Position numbers and translations under genes: made by a program. The notes beneath the pieces were generated by a model. It did not search any database. It had not been told where the DNA came from and saw nothing but the letters and a program-made list of their open reading frames with translations. DNA of 64,000 nucleotides from Gymnopus androsaceus JB14 (lineage: Eukaryota > Basidiomycota > Agaricomycetes > Agaricales > Omphalotaceae), in assembly GCA_009733575.1 (NCBI GenBank), contig ML769457.1:2619-66618 (forward strand), read 5' to 3'. Shown here in pieces: positions 23,793-35,655 of the stretch. Every line of letters starts with the position of its first letter. Positions within the stretch are counted from its first letter, which is position 1.

Positions 23793-25346
23793 AATTAATA
23801 ATTACTATGAAAAAAATGCTATTCTGCCGTGTACTTAGAGTTGGTTATACTTATAGAATCGAAAGAGAAAAACGAACGGAAAATCTATTTCTGGTACTTA
23901 GCGCGTCAAAAACGGTCAAAGCGTGGGATATCAATTGTTTACAGCTTTCGTCGTATCCACCAGCTATCCCCAACGTCGTACCCAAGCAGGTAAAACCCAC
24001 ACGAGCTGTGATTATGCAGTCTGACATGAGATGAGAGCGCTGAGCTCTCGTCTCTATATGTTCTACTCATCAACTCAAGCATTCCATTCGCGATCGACGA
24101 TGTTTCCTCAATCTTTCGAATCATGCTAGGTTTTAAGTACCGGTGAGCGGTGCGATTCTACTGTATGTATCAAGTTTTCAGTTTGATCACTTACATTAAA
24201 CTCTTGCTCATTATAGGTCTACCTGTTTAAATTTGTTGAAGGTTTTAGGCTTCAGCTCTTGACTTGATCTCGATTTCAAGCTCGTAAACGGTACTACGTC
24301 GTTGTTTCTACACGTTTGCGATTGACCATACATCTCAGCCGATAAAAATTCGTCTGAAATGTGGTGGTAGCTGCCAGCGGTACGCCTGTTTCCAGACTTT
24401 TTAACGACCCAATCCTTAATGCTGAGTATAGTTCCATTTTGTGATATTGCGGCCACTGTTCTCAACAATCAATCTTTCATACATAGTGTGAAACAGGTGA
24501 GCGGCTCCGAATTTTTTGCAGTTTCCAATCTCATATCAATGTACTAGCCGATTCATTTGATGTTGCGTAGGGAAACCTTTCAACAGCCTATATCATATTG
24601 CGACAACGACGCATTTCCGCCCTCAGTAGCCTCCCGTTCCGTAACTGCATCGGCTTTCCGCTTCGCTAACTCGGGCTTCGACACATCGTGGCTGGACTAT
24701 CCCAGAAGTATCATTTTGAAAACGGGAGACCGCGGATGAGGCAAAAGTTGAAATAGCGAGAGAGAGAGAGAAAATTCGGACAAGCTGAGTAAATTACTTT
24801 TAAATCGTCCGGCAGAAACTGAGATGATACTATAGTGAAGGTGAATTGTTAGGAAAGCTGAATGGGATTAGGAAGCACCTGAATGGATACATGTAAAGTA
24901 TAAAAACATCTGGGTACTTACAGAACATTGAATTTAAAACGGAGTATCGAATGCACTGTCCGAGGTTTGCCTAAAGCGAGCCAACATACTACTCTCAATG
25001 CGGCACGACAAGACACAACAACACTCAGCTTCCAGTGTTGACAGACGCTGACAGTCCGTCGCTTTAATAATTGATTTTGATTTCGGGGTCTGTATAATCA
25101 TTTCAATCCCGAATCCGACGGGTTTTTTCTATTTCTGGACTACAAAGCAAAAAAAACGATATTACATATGGTAGATAGCGGCGGACGAACGCTTTTGTTC
25201 CTTGAACAGCACGGGTTTTACGGGAAGCACAAGGAGACTCTAAGGACCACACAGGGCAGTAAAACCGTAGATCGATGACCGACATGATAAAGCGAGCCCA
25301 TTCAACCGCCTGGTACAACCCCACGGAGAGGGCGTCTTCAGATAAA
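23793..25346. other. Array spacer between FAP1 and zinc-finger copy 5
   Basis: The first kilobase is the partner of the near-identical repeat at 163-1430. The rest matches 6400-7050. An AG-repeat lies at 24759-24770. No gene supported. Confidence 0.6.
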
Positions 25347-25944
25347 TTATCGGGCCTCCTTCCGCATGGGACAGTTTTCCCGCCTGTGGCGTGGAAGGGA
25401 ACCCGGATTTTTAAAGACCGCATCGCAATCTGGACAGTGCACACGAAAGCCCAGGTGCTCTCCATTAAAATGATCTATGTATTCGATTAGAGAATACTGA
25501 GAGAAGAGAGCTCTGACTCACTTTCCCAGCCCTGCTTGTTCTTGTATGCCTTGGGACAGCCATAATAATTGCAAAAAAAATCTCCACTGGTGTCCGGGGT
25601 GGGAGGCTCGTAAGATGGAATCGGAGAGAGTGCTATCTGTTCGGGTATCTTCAAAGCACTCCAGACCCAAGCTTCAAAATTCTCCGGTAGTCCGCTGTAA
25701 GTCTTCACGATGCTTTCCCACTGTTCTATGGACATGGGCTCCGGGAATCCGAGCCTGCTCTTGGATCAATTGACGCGTATGGTCGGGACAATATTTCAAT
25801 ACTCACTCGCTGTGTAGGAAACTTTGGATGTCGTGATACCGACGAAACACTTTGTCAGAGAGATGCCTGTCAATAAAATTTATTTCTCAGTTTCACAAAG
25901 GTGTGCATGGCAGATCAATACCTTGGGACTACCGACGATGTCAT
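25347..25944 (-). CDS. Small two-zinc-finger protein, copy 5 (intact, 148 aa)
   Basis: Minus-strand exons 25944-25922, 25866-25807, 25757-25522 and 25474-25347 join in frame to 148 codons plus a stop, with GT-AG introns. It starts MTSSVVPR, then RRYHDIQSFLHS, MSIEQWESIV, GLPENFEAW, PSYEPPTPDT, finger 1 (CNYYGC to HFNGEH) and finger 2 (CPDC to HRRENC). The TPEEW and IAPYEPP segments of copies 1, 3 and 8 are replaced by IEQWES and SYEPPTP, so copies 2 and 5 form their own branch. The metal-ligand spacing is unchanged. It converges on the main FAP1 copy from the opposite strand. Role unknown. Confidence 0.8.
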
Positions 25945-28389
25945 TTCAGCCGGTTCAGAGCTTGTCGATCTTGGGCGTATTTGGATGAGTCAAGCCCTCC
26001 AGTGGGTCGGGGAATTGACACTTGGAAGAAGAGATTTTATAACATGAATCGAGTCTCGAGTCTCGACCACGACAAGAATAAAAGAAACCTTACTACTCTG
26101 TTGCTTGTGTTAATGAATGGATATGCTTGAGAACGTATTCAAGAATGTTACTTTGAGGGTTGGAGCTGATAATTGTTAATAACGACGGTGTAACTGGGAA
26201 TTCAGTAACGTTGACATTATTAACCAAACATCCAGCAAGTACATACCTTACTGCCAGATAAGAAAATTTACGGATATTTTGGATCAGACAATCAATTAAC
26301 GCCCGGAGCTACGGGTCATCCTAGGTTGGAGTTTGGAACGAAGGTGACAGACACGCAGCGCGTGTAGCTAGAAACGACAATGTTCCAGGAGCATCTCCGC
26401 TATCTCGGGGTGAAAATCACCCACCAATGGGGCGCTTGTTTAACTTGTTGGGGTTTTTTCATACCACGTTTCACTGATTCGTTTATAGTGAAGTGAACCA
26501 GGCAGTAAGTCGGACGAAGCTGAGCAGGGCTGCCGCGATAGAGTTCCTTGAAGCTTCCAGAACGAGCGATCCCCGTTATTATGTTCATGGATCTCTATCG
26601 CCATCATTATAGGTTATCGGACAGTCTGCGAATTCCTCTCTTCGTGTGTTGAACGATGAACTTCTGAGCAAAAGACGCGTCGTTGCACCTCTGGATGTGT
26701 TAGCGGCGCGAGTTTCGAATTTCCTGTGTCAAAGGTAAAATTGCCGAAATCAGGTCTACATCTTTATGAAAACAGGAGGATCTGGAAAGATTCACGAACA
26801 GAATTCTCAGCGCTCGACGATTGGGTATTACATACCAGGCTCACATGCATTTGACATATGGAAGCAGTGCTTGCAATCCAGCGCGCCTTTGAGTACTGGG
26901 TTTAATAATCGAGCTCGAAGACTCCAAATGATATTTCCGTCTTTTGGTAAGGGATTATAGCTGAAATCGAGATCTAGGACCTACGAAACTCGAAACTTCT
27001 TGAATGCAGACCGCATAAACACGTTGGAATCCGATGGTCCGACTTCAGAATGCAAGTCGCCTTGTACGAAACCGTCGTCGTTGGACCCTGATTAACTGTA
27101 ACGAGAAAATGTGTCTCTTCTCACGCTATTACATACCTTACATACCACAGCCAAACCCCAGCTGCCTGACTCAAGCTTCCCATTCCGCTATCAGGGGAGC
27201 TATTTCCAGCCGTGCAAGCATAAGCATAGGTCACTAAGTCCAATGCAAGGAGCAACAGATCCAAAATATGCCCGGTTCCACCACGACTTCATTTGCTTCA
27301 CTGACATTCCATTGAGTCGGTGTCCGGATGGAATTAATTCCTCGGCGAAAGGACGACTAAGGAGTACCTGCAGAAGAAGAAAAAGAGGGACGGTAGTTTC
27401 CGTTAGTCAAATGTATTGCCATTGCACAGGCAGCGGCACTTGAATGCAGCAGAGCACTGCATGTTAGGGTCGTACAACGTACTGGGATTGACGGAATAGG
27501 AAGGAAGGAAGGCCTATTACACGAAAGCTCAGCACTCAGTGTTCACGGAGAAACTTTGGACTGGAAACGAACCGCCCTTTTTCAGTGTCCGAATCGCAAC
27601 AGCAGAGATTTCTATTGCTACTGCTCTGCTATTGAGTCGACTAGAGATCCCGAATATTTTTGAGATTTGAAGAACGAAAGGTGAACACGAGAAGTGAGAA
27701 CAAGCTTAAGGTGAGAGAGTTAATTTAAGGTCAGGGGCGGTCGGCGCTTGCGACAACGTTCGCGGGAGCAAATGTATTATTGATATGATGCGGCAGCAAC
27801 TTCCCCTCCCAAGCTTGGAAGAATGTGAGCATGGGCATCTTATTCGACTTCCTTCCTACACTAGTACTCTTTGCAGGCTAAAAATCAGCCCTGTCATAAT
27901 CTCCAATGACGTCTTATATTCCTAGGGCATCCAGTCCCACTCGTCAAACCCTGTCTTGTTCCGCATTCTTGCCTCCAAAGTCTCTACTCCCTCCAGGCCA
28001 GAAGCTCCTACTGAACCCCGCCCAAATTAGCGTAAATCAGGCCGCGATGTTGACGATTTCCCTCTCCTAAAGTAGCGTAAATTAGGCCTCAAATGACAGG
28101 TCCTTCTCTGGAGCTAGCGTAAATCGAAGCCCGCCGAACCGAAATTTTGATGCTCCTATACCAAGTTAGTACTCAGACAAACCAAAATAGTCAGCCCTCA
28201 CAATTAAATGCCAGCATAACGGGACATTGTATAATGTTCGTAGTGGCGCTAGGGAATTTTTGAATTTAAAAAAAAAATCCGGAACTTTTGACCTTGAGGC
28301 CCTCCAGCCCGAGTGGGGGTCAGTAAGAGCTTCTGGGGGCCTCTCCCTCCTGCATCCCGACTTCATCCTATACTCAAACTCGTAGGTTG
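25945..28389. other. Array spacer
   Basis: Carries the zinc-finger promoter region, the sub-block shared with 8555-8680 (at 26600-26740), a degraded counterpart of the conserved open segment (about 27290-27440) and weak gene Y-like sequence (27660-28010). 28020-28140 holds three copies of a TAGCGTAAAT motif (separate entry). No intact gene found. Confidence 0.45.
28024..28140. repeat. Three spaced TAGCGTAAAT motifs
   Basis: TAGCGTAAATCAGGCC (about 28028), TAGCGTAAATTAGGCC (about 28073) and TAGCGTAAATCGAAGCC (about 28119) follow each other at about 45-base spacing. The third copy with its flank (CGCCGAACCGAAATTTTG) resembles, inverted, 35540-35575. Function unknown. Confidence 0.6.
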
Positions 28390-28735
28390 AAGCCGAGCTC
28401 ATCTTTTTTCTGCACTTCGGAAGGAGTTTGACATGTACGAGGAACAAGACGAGACAAATGGTGCCGATACCCATGTTGGTTCTGCAGAGCGGCGACCTTA
28501 CTATGACCGTGAAATGGAGCAGGGACTTAGCCTCGCTTATCCACCTTCCGATGCTACATGCCTCGAGTGTTTGGTCTCGGTCCAGGCGCCGGCAACTGGC
28601 TACATGTGGTACTCCTTCCAAGTTCATGCTAATCAATCCTTTTTCAGGAAGGATCCGGATGTTATGCTGCGACAGACTGTGACGTGGTTGCGAGGAAGCA
28701 TTGTATACGATCTTGAACCGTGACGATTACTTACA
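28390..28735 (+). pseudogene. Gene Y remnant 3 (3' block, open)
   Basis: The longest open version of the gene Y 3' block: an ORF from 28433 to 28723 of 96 codons with MYEEQDETNGADTHVG, REMEQGLSLA, VHANQSFFRKDPDVMLRQ. Related sequence in remnants 1, 2 and 4 is interrupted. Upstream exons are not recognisable here. It may still be expressed as a short protein, but nothing shows that. Confidence 0.4.
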
Positions 28736-28759
28736 ACACGGCGAATTCCCTGATGGCAA

Positions 28760-29620
28760 AAGTGTCCACATATGCCAAGCGAAATGTTCGCCATTCGCCG
28801 TGTTCCGTAACGTTGTTCGACCATATTGGTGCGGAGACTTGCATAATCTCGGTGAAGATAGGTAACATCCATCAATGTACGCGAATCTGCTGTCCTTTTG
28901 CCTCACTTACTATAAGTTCCCAGGCAAGGGGTAAGAGGAGCCGCTGCTTCACAGCCTGATGTATGTGGGGAATCTGGGGATCCAGACAGCAGTACACAAT
29001 AGCGTTTCTGGTGATCAATTAGGGCCTTGTAAAGCCTATCGGGGAAAATGACATGTGGAAGGGGTTTTAGAATGGCCGCATGGATAGGAGGTTCGAAGAT
29101 TGTTTGACCGCAAAAGTGGACTAGCTATGAGAAATATGGTTGGAAAATGAATATACTCGTAGAAGAAGAAGAAAACCTCTTCAAAAGAGCTCCGTAAACA
29201 CTGACTGTCAGTCCTGTGGAGTGGGGGTGAGGGTGTTTTGTCAGATATTGCAACGTATAGTGATGTGGTTTTTGCATTTGAATAGGTTCGTAACAAAACA
29301 AGTTCTACCGTCTACGCCCATGGAAAAATAGAGTTTTGTGCATAAGGTATGTCGTCAATCGTGCATCTTTTCTTTTCTCTTCTCATGTTGACTGGCTGCA
29401 CTACTAGCGTATATCGATCAGACTCATCAGGATCTGCATCGCAGGCTTGTATCACCTTTACATACCAAATTCAATCTAATCTAAATCTTTCTCATCCAGT
29501 GTTCAAATCATCCACCGAATAGACATCTGTATTCCAATCCACTCCTTTCAACTTACATAGTGAGAAAATTCAGCGAAAATTCAGCACTACCACTTCTTGG
29601 AAAACTGGGAATTCTTCGAG
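28760..29620 (+). pseudogene. FAP1 remnant 4
   Basis: Matches the CHTSSPCP to KGKKRAAAS region of FAP1 exon 2 (28770-28960), a short piece around the exon 2/3 boundary, the FVKS exon (29285-29340), its intron, and the penultimate exon with VQIIHRIDI (29400-29530) before breaking off. Most of exon 3 is lost. Frames are interrupted. Confidence 0.75.
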
Positions 29621-30702
29621 GAGGAAGGAAGGAAGGAATATTTCTTATATGACATGATCTAACTGGTCCCGGAGCATCCAGTGTGGCAAGCACCATTCTC
29701 TCTGGGCTCCCGCTAACTGAAAGGATGGGCTCACAGCAGACGCAGGCTGCCGCTGCTGTATATCCAGACATCATACAGCCAGGAATGAACTGTCACAGTC
29801 AATGGGCGCGACAGCACCAACGAGCAAGACTAGTAATAGTATACACACACAGGAACATGCTAGTCTCCCCTAGGCAGACTCGAATATGCACTTTGATACA
29901 ATGTGTTAGGAACATGTGACGGTAAGTTAACCTACCGCTCTTTGTTGACATTCATTTCAAGTTTCAACTGGGATGTAGAGATAATTACTAACTTGAAAAC
30001 CAGCAGTGTCCATCTACATTTCATCTAGTCTTGCTCTATTGGGTCGACTAAAGAGTTCGCATTCGTTGAGGTGGGCAAGACCGAGTTTGAGAGTATGTAT
30101 TAGTTTGAGAACGAGTCGACCCAAAGTCGACCTAGTAGGCCCTGGGGCGCTTATGATGGATGATGAACGGTAGCTTGGTGCTGCTGGTCCCTAGCTTCCC
30201 AATTAGGTTTAATAGTAATACTGCCCATTTTGGTCAATTGTGCAGCTCATACTTTTACTCGTACTTAGTAGATATTGCCTTTTGCATATGGTTCTGGGGG
30301 TCAGCCGAAATTATTTCCGTGTTTATTTGGGCTGCAAATGAATGGGGGGCTATGCGAAATGAATTAAGGCCTATATTCTTTTCGGCCTGGGCCTTTGGTT
30401 TCCATAGTTTTCAATTCATTTTGACCCAAACAAACAAGTTCAAAAAAACCATCGACCTCCAGAACCATACAAAAGGCAATAGTTGAGGAAGCATTGCTAC
30501 GATTGTGAACCCGAATTTTGATGGCATTCGACGCTTTCCGTAGAACTCCTTTCCGTATCATCCCCTTTTCGTATCCTAATTATATGCATCAAACTTTATC
30601 TATGCTTCATGGGTGCATTCACCATGTGACTAATGGTCTTCTTATTCCGGCTTGACCCATTCTGTACAGACGACTCGATTTCTACTCTCAGAGCACCGCA
30701 AA
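29621..30702. other. Spacer leading into the alternative unit type
   Basis: 29680-29900 still shows weak FAP1 last-exon similarity. From about 30030 it matches 15820 onward. An ORF of 108 codons (30160-30486) has hydrophobic stretches but no counterpart in the matching unit at 15.9-16.3 kb, so I do not call it. Confidence 0.4.
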
Positions 30703-30819
30703 GATGGTGATACTGGCCGAGGAGGAACACAAACTCTGGACCCAGATGGAGCAGGCCAAATTGTACTCTTGGGACATGAGGCGGAAATTGGAGGACAGCA
30801 ATAAAGTCCGATCCTAATT
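30703..30819 (+). other. Conserved 3' exon-like fragment, copy 2
   Basis: An open frame ends here with KMVILAEEEHKLWTQMEQ ... KLEDSNKVRS and TAA; the copy at 16612 keeps the same ending. Charged and helix-like. The gene it belongs to is unidentified and its upstream exons are not recognisable. Confidence 0.35.
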
Positions 30820-30999
30820 TCCTGTCATTTTATAATAAAGCATATGGACGAACAATCAGACAGTACAGAAGAACATTAACTGCGGAAGTAAGAAAACCAG
30901 CCAATATTTATGAGCAACGAATAATGATCAGTGCCACACGACAGAAGACAGCAGACATGATTAAATAAAGTAAAATGTAGAAGAACCAAAGACAGAGTG

Positions 31000-31478
31000 T
31001 CAAGGGGATCAAGGGAGACCGCGCCTGCAGATAAACCCGCAGCCATTACAGCACTGATGATGTCCGAGGTGAATTTTATTGTAAACTCAGTCAATTCAAT
31101 CAGAGACCAAAGAGGGGACAGAGACCCGGACTCACTGTTCGTGGTATATTTAGTGTGTACTTTATGGCAGCCATGATACTGGTAAGCAAGTTCTCCATTG
31201 GATATAACGGCGGAACAATGGTAAGAGATGGTATCTCCTCGGGGCGTCTAACAATGAGCTTCACTTGAGCACCGTTATACCACTCTTTCAGCTTTGGCAC
31301 ATTAAACCCGCTGCTGGACCAATACTCGCATGCGGACGCGATAGCCTTACTCATGTAGCTGAGAGGGAAAACTCTCAATGTCATGATACGAATTGTCTTA
31401 TGGAGGTCTGCCAATGGATTCCTCAGTATCAAGTATGTGTATCACGTCAAATAAAAGGCATACAAGATGGGACGACAT
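31000..31478 (-). pseudogene. Small two-zinc-finger gene, copy 6 (divergent, broken)
   Basis: Closest to copy 4. Exon 1 MSSHL at 31478, exon 2 block YHDIESFPSQLHE, exon 3 FNVPKLKEWYNG...VRRPEE, a shifted-frame finger 1 (QYHGC, first Cys replaced by Gln) and exon 4 with CNGCGF. A TAA precedes the exon 2 block in the needed frame. The first zinc ligand and finger 2 ligands are lost, so it is not a working finger protein. A 110-codon ORF (31100-31432) spans exons in another frame. Confidence 0.6.
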
Positions 31479-32529
31479 TATTGGATCTCTTCGTCGACTT
31501 GGTATCGGAGAAGATGTTTGACTGTGGTAAAGACCTCCAGTGAGTCAAGGATACGAGGATTTAGACCCTGCTTTAGAGAAAGGAAGAGAAAAACTTGCGA
31601 CCAATAGTATAGCGTTTTGCAAGGCTAATGTATGGGCGAGTCGGATAAGACACATCTAGGCCGACATTGTTTGGTTGAGAAGGAAGAACATGTATTACGT
31701 TCCTAGTCGTTCATCAAGACGAACATTGGGCTGATGGATCTGTACTGATATGGGATCTGGTTCCAATAATGTAAGGTTAATAAATGGCTGATAAGTTTGG
31801 AAGGTTAATGAATAGAGGACACTCAAGTTAATGAATTATGAGAAAGTAACATTACCGAAACATCTTCCGGATAGAAGCACCGACTTCTAGAAGTATGTTA
31901 AAAACACAATGCTCATTAATTCGCTACTATTTTAGGTCCACGATGCAATCCGTGAATGTGAGCTAAATCAACAGGCTCGTAGTCTTCGTGATTCGGGGGA
32001 GTGACGGCTGGGAAATCAGGAGACAAGCTGCAGAGCGGTCTCCGTAAAACTGGGAAAGCCTACCTAAAGACGTAGATACCGCGGTAGGCTCAGCTTCGTG
32101 AACATACTCACGGTCGAAGATTACGTTTGGATGGTTACTAGTTACATTAATCAGGTGGATTCTCTTGGGATCATTAATTCAATGAAGAATGCTACCTCGA
32201 CTTATAACATCTGAAATCGTTGATCTCGGGATACGTCCTTGACTCGTTCAAGTTAGTTGTCCGTTGGTTTTCCGCCAGAAAGGAATGCAAGGGATGCTCA
32301 ATCTGGGCCAAAATATACCAAAATGCGGAATCGGAACTTGATCTTGTCATTGCCCAATGCCAATGCAGTGGGCTTTTTTTGGTCCTTGGTACGGTGGATC
32401 TGGCCTTGATTACGAATGTACCAGAGCATCTGAATCAGTCAAGGATCGGTAGTATCGAGTCGCGAAGATAGCAGCTAGGCGAGTGGTTGTTTCGGAGTCT
32501 CGTAGCAGGAGAATATCTACGCCAGTGAA
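31479..32529. other. Spacer of the alternative unit type
   Basis: Matches 17430-18190 in order, including the degenerate TTAATGAAT repeats (about 31775-31840) and the block at 32270-32440. No gene supported. Confidence 0.45.
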
Positions 32530-33120
32530 AAGTCGGTACCGCTTGTAGACAACTGGTGCGATTCTTGGCCTACGGAATGAGCATCTGTGAGGTGAGTACA
32601 TCGACATTGAGGAAGAAACTTGCCAGAAAACCCATCATACCATCTGCGCGGTTCACATCCCAGCGTCCTTGCAAATATTTATCATCTCCTTCCATGGCAA
32701 TGCCGCTGCATGATTGGCAATAATCAAGTCGACGATAAAGTGCTTCTTCCGTCCTTCGAGGACGGCCTGGTCCGCAATGGGGAAGGAACTGTGATACTTG
32801 GATGCCCAGGGTAACATCTTGGAGGTTTTTGAGACCGTGCAGTTATTGGAAAGGTCTTTCACTGATAGATAAGAAACATGTTGCAAGAGTACAATGGTAT
32901 TCCCAAAGCAAGTTCCTGAGCACGGTATGGAGGATGTGTTAGAGGTCGTCAACGTCCGATGCACCACAAATTTGGCGAGCTGGACTCGGACATCGATCAG
33001 AGGTTGAACAAACCCGTAATAATAGTCAGTATTCCGTTCCTGCCACGCAGCTTATTGCAAGCTGCAGTAACGACTTTGGGAAAGGGCCCCGTATGATCCT
33101 GGTAAGAAGAGTCAACTTAG
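32530..33120 (-). pseudogene. Class-V aminotransferase-like (isopenicillin-N epimerase-type) pseudogene
   Basis: On the minus strand, with frame changes, the ordered motifs of fungal PLP-dependent class-V transferases appear: GPFPKVVTAACNK (about 33095), ERNTDYYYGFVQPLIDVRVQ (about 33030), VLRNLLWE (about 32925), ALPWKEMINICKDAG (about 32690) and DAHSVGQE (about 32590). These correspond to the N-terminal substrate/PLP region through the DxAHSxGQ loop; the lysine-bearing segment further on is not recognisable. Stops lie between the motifs. A truncated dead copy. Confidence 0.75.
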
Positions 33121-33590
33121 ATACAGCTAGAAACTCAAAAGTTGAATAACGCACACCTTTCTCCGCCAAATTTTCACTTGATCCTTTCTAGTCCTTGATG
33201 ATCGAAGGCAACCCGCATAATTCCAATCGCGCACACTGAATGAAGAGAACTGAATTATGATTGGCGCCTATCAGCGCCTATTTATCTCTCGCACTTGCTC
33301 AAAATCAAATCGCGTCTGCTCAAATTTTGCTCTTAGGTTGGTATTAACCATTTATCTCCGCCGCTTCCTTATTTTTGAGCGCCAAATTGATCTACTCTAG
33401 CTGCAGCTAAAAATCTGATTTCGCCCGACTCTGGCTCATAGAAGATCGTTCGTGGATATTTTAGCTCTATTTTGAACGGTTCCCTCGAGAACGAGTACAT
33501 TCGGAATGTTCGCCGGCATTGGAATCTGTTCCCAACGCAGTCTTTGAATATCCACGCTGGCCTTACTCAACCAGGTTCGGAACCTACGGA
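33121..33590. other. Upstream region of FAP1 remnant 5
   Basis: Shares the GATTTCGCCCGACTCTGG core and surrounding sequence with 18950-19000 and 38390-38410, and a TCGCGCACA...GAATGAAGAG block with 38170-38200. Probably the ancestral FAP1-unit promoter region. No gene. Confidence 0.5.
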
Positions 33591-35079
33591 CGAACCCCAA
33601 CCAGACGGTTTAACCAAATCTCATCCGAGAACTCTCTAAACCACCGTATCTCGACTGCCCCATATTTCTTCAGTGATTCATCCTGCTCAACCGACTTGGA
33701 GCTCTCCGCTCATTCCTATGCAGGATGAGGACGATGAGCTTATGCTAGAGAAGAAGAGGGGCTACCGTAGACGTGGATATCAAGGACTACACCAATGCGA
33801 TCGGGTTTTGTTGAACTGTGCGCAGAACGAGATCTTTATAAGCCTCATTTGCTTTCGAAAAGGTTTGTTTGTTTTTCTTTAGTATTAAATTATAATCATT
33901 TTCCAACCATATTTTCTTATAGCTTATCTGCTTTTGCGGCCAAACAGTCCTTAAACTCTCCCACTCCCTGTGGTGCCCGGATCCACTGCAGCTACCCATG
34001 CTTTCTACCTTTTCACCCACCCCACGGCCACTCCAGAACCCCTCACGCATGTCGCTTCTCCGACCGTCACCCTGTCCCTTCCTCACCAACAAATCCTGCA
34101 GCAAGAAAACCGTCCTAATCCCTTGATTCCGACAAGGTTTCCTACGAAGTGGTTTGCGGCAAGCTGGCGTAGATATCATGGAACCTGTCCGGTGAATATG
34201 GAGCGCGTTATGTGGAAAGGAAGCTGTGTCTTGCAGTTCACCACCCGTAGCCACCCGTGTCTGTGTACGAATTTATGCCATGCGCCGACAGGGTGTGATG
34301 AAGACGGGCCTTGTCAGACTCGCATCGAGATGACCTACAAAGGATTCATCGGGCGGTGGTGTGTGGGAGGAGTAGCGTGGTTCCTGTTGTTCCTGTTGGG
34401 TCGACAAAGGCGAAAGGGCAGGTGATCAGTTGTGCGGCAGAGTGTGCGTTGAGAAGAGGAATGCAATAAAAAACAAAGCTTTGTGCATAACGTATGTAAA
34501 TCTTTCTTGCACGGATTTTCGTCTCATGCCTGACTGGCTGGTTTTCTTTTTTTTCGCACCCTTAGGCATACCACCTAGACTCGCCGATGATTAATCAGGA
34601 GCCTCGTCGCAGGTCTGTACTTTACCCTTGCTCTAAGTTACATACCAAATTTAATCTAATCTAAATCTTCTTCATCCGGCGTTCAAATCATCCCCCGAAT
34701 AAACATCTGTTCCCAATCAACTCCTTTCAGCTTACACAACGAGCAAATTCAGCACTACCACTACCACAGTCTTGTGGGAAACTGGGTAATCTTCGAGGAG
34801 GAACCAGGGTCACAAGCAGCAGAATTGGCGGCAGCACCAACAGGTCAAGTGGTCCCATGGAGGTCCACGCCGAGTCCCGCTGCTGCTAGTAGTGGACCCA
34901 GTCGAATTACAGTTCCTCCAAAGATGGCTTCGACTCGGGTAGAGCTACTACCCATGGGCAGAACTAGCGGTGCTCACGTACATATGACGACGGTCGAAGG
35001 CTCCGCTGACCACTAGTTACTCTTGCCTGGCACTGGAACTGAAATTGCGCAACCGGATGATTGAGAAGATGATGTTTAA
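33591..35079 (+). pseudogene. FAP1 remnant 5
   Basis: Starts in the RING region (LIRELSKPPYLDCP) and jumps after PMQDEDDEL to the GLHQCDRV region of exon 2, a deletion of over 1 kb shared exactly in kind with remnant 6. It then has the exon 2/3 intron (about 33863-33922), parts of exon 3, the HNV exon, the penultimate exon, and the last exon with the acidic tail interrupted by TGA (PDD-stop-EDDV). Many Cys-rich repeats are gone. Confidence 0.85.
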
Positions 35080-35224
35080 AATTAATAACTACAAACGCTG
35101 CTGTACTGTGTAGCGTTAGTTATATTATCGTACTGAGCGTAGAAATTGAATGGATGGTCAATGCGCTTGTGGCGAACGAACGGTCAAAGCGTGGAATCTC
35201 AATTGTTTATAGCTTTCGCGTATC

Positions 35225-35655
35225 TTGGACCATGTCGTGTAATGAACTTTCTCCTTCTTTCCTTCCAGACATAATATCGATGTTTTTTTGCAGCTGTCTG
35301 GTTATAACGAGCGAATAAAACGGAACATGCCGGAATTGCAGAATTGCACTCGGTTCAAGCACTCGGCGCGTTCATCTGTCGTTCAAGTTACGTAGCGGGG
35401 ACCTAACAGGACCCCAGAATCTCCACGCAAAAATTTCAAAAAATGTCCTGGACGCCCCTACAGGTCAGAAAAATTGCAAATTGTACGTCTTCGTTGCGTC
35501 TTCGCACTAGATTCCTTCTCGAAGTTCTTCAACCTCAAATTTTCGGTTCGGCGCAAATACGCTATCGTGGACAGGGAACTGAATGAGATGTTAGGGGAAA
35601 TTGCCAAAATCGCGTGCTAAAGTACGCTATTCCTTCTGGGGTCCTCGCTACACTG
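35225..35655. mobile_element. Unit-specific insertion of unknown type
   Basis: The other units run straight from the AAGCGTGGGATATCAATTG block to the CCAACGTCGTACCCAAGCAG block. Here about 430 bases intervene, with a partial re-start of the block (CCGTGGGATTTAATAAGTTAATTG) at 35667. I see no clear terminal repeats or target duplication. It contains GCAAATACGCTAT (35556) and AAAGTACGCTAT (35619), and its CAAATTTTCGGTTCGGCG matches 28130-28155 inverted. Confidence 0.4.

Noticed and set aside
28024..28140. Regularly spaced repeats resembling a minimal CRISPR array
   Set aside because: Only three short imperfect motifs in a eukaryotic genome, with no associated genes; not CRISPR.
31100..31432. 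110-codon minus-strand ORF as a separate gene
   Set aside because: It runs across exons and introns of zinc-finger copy 6, partly in the wrong frame relative to the finger ligands.
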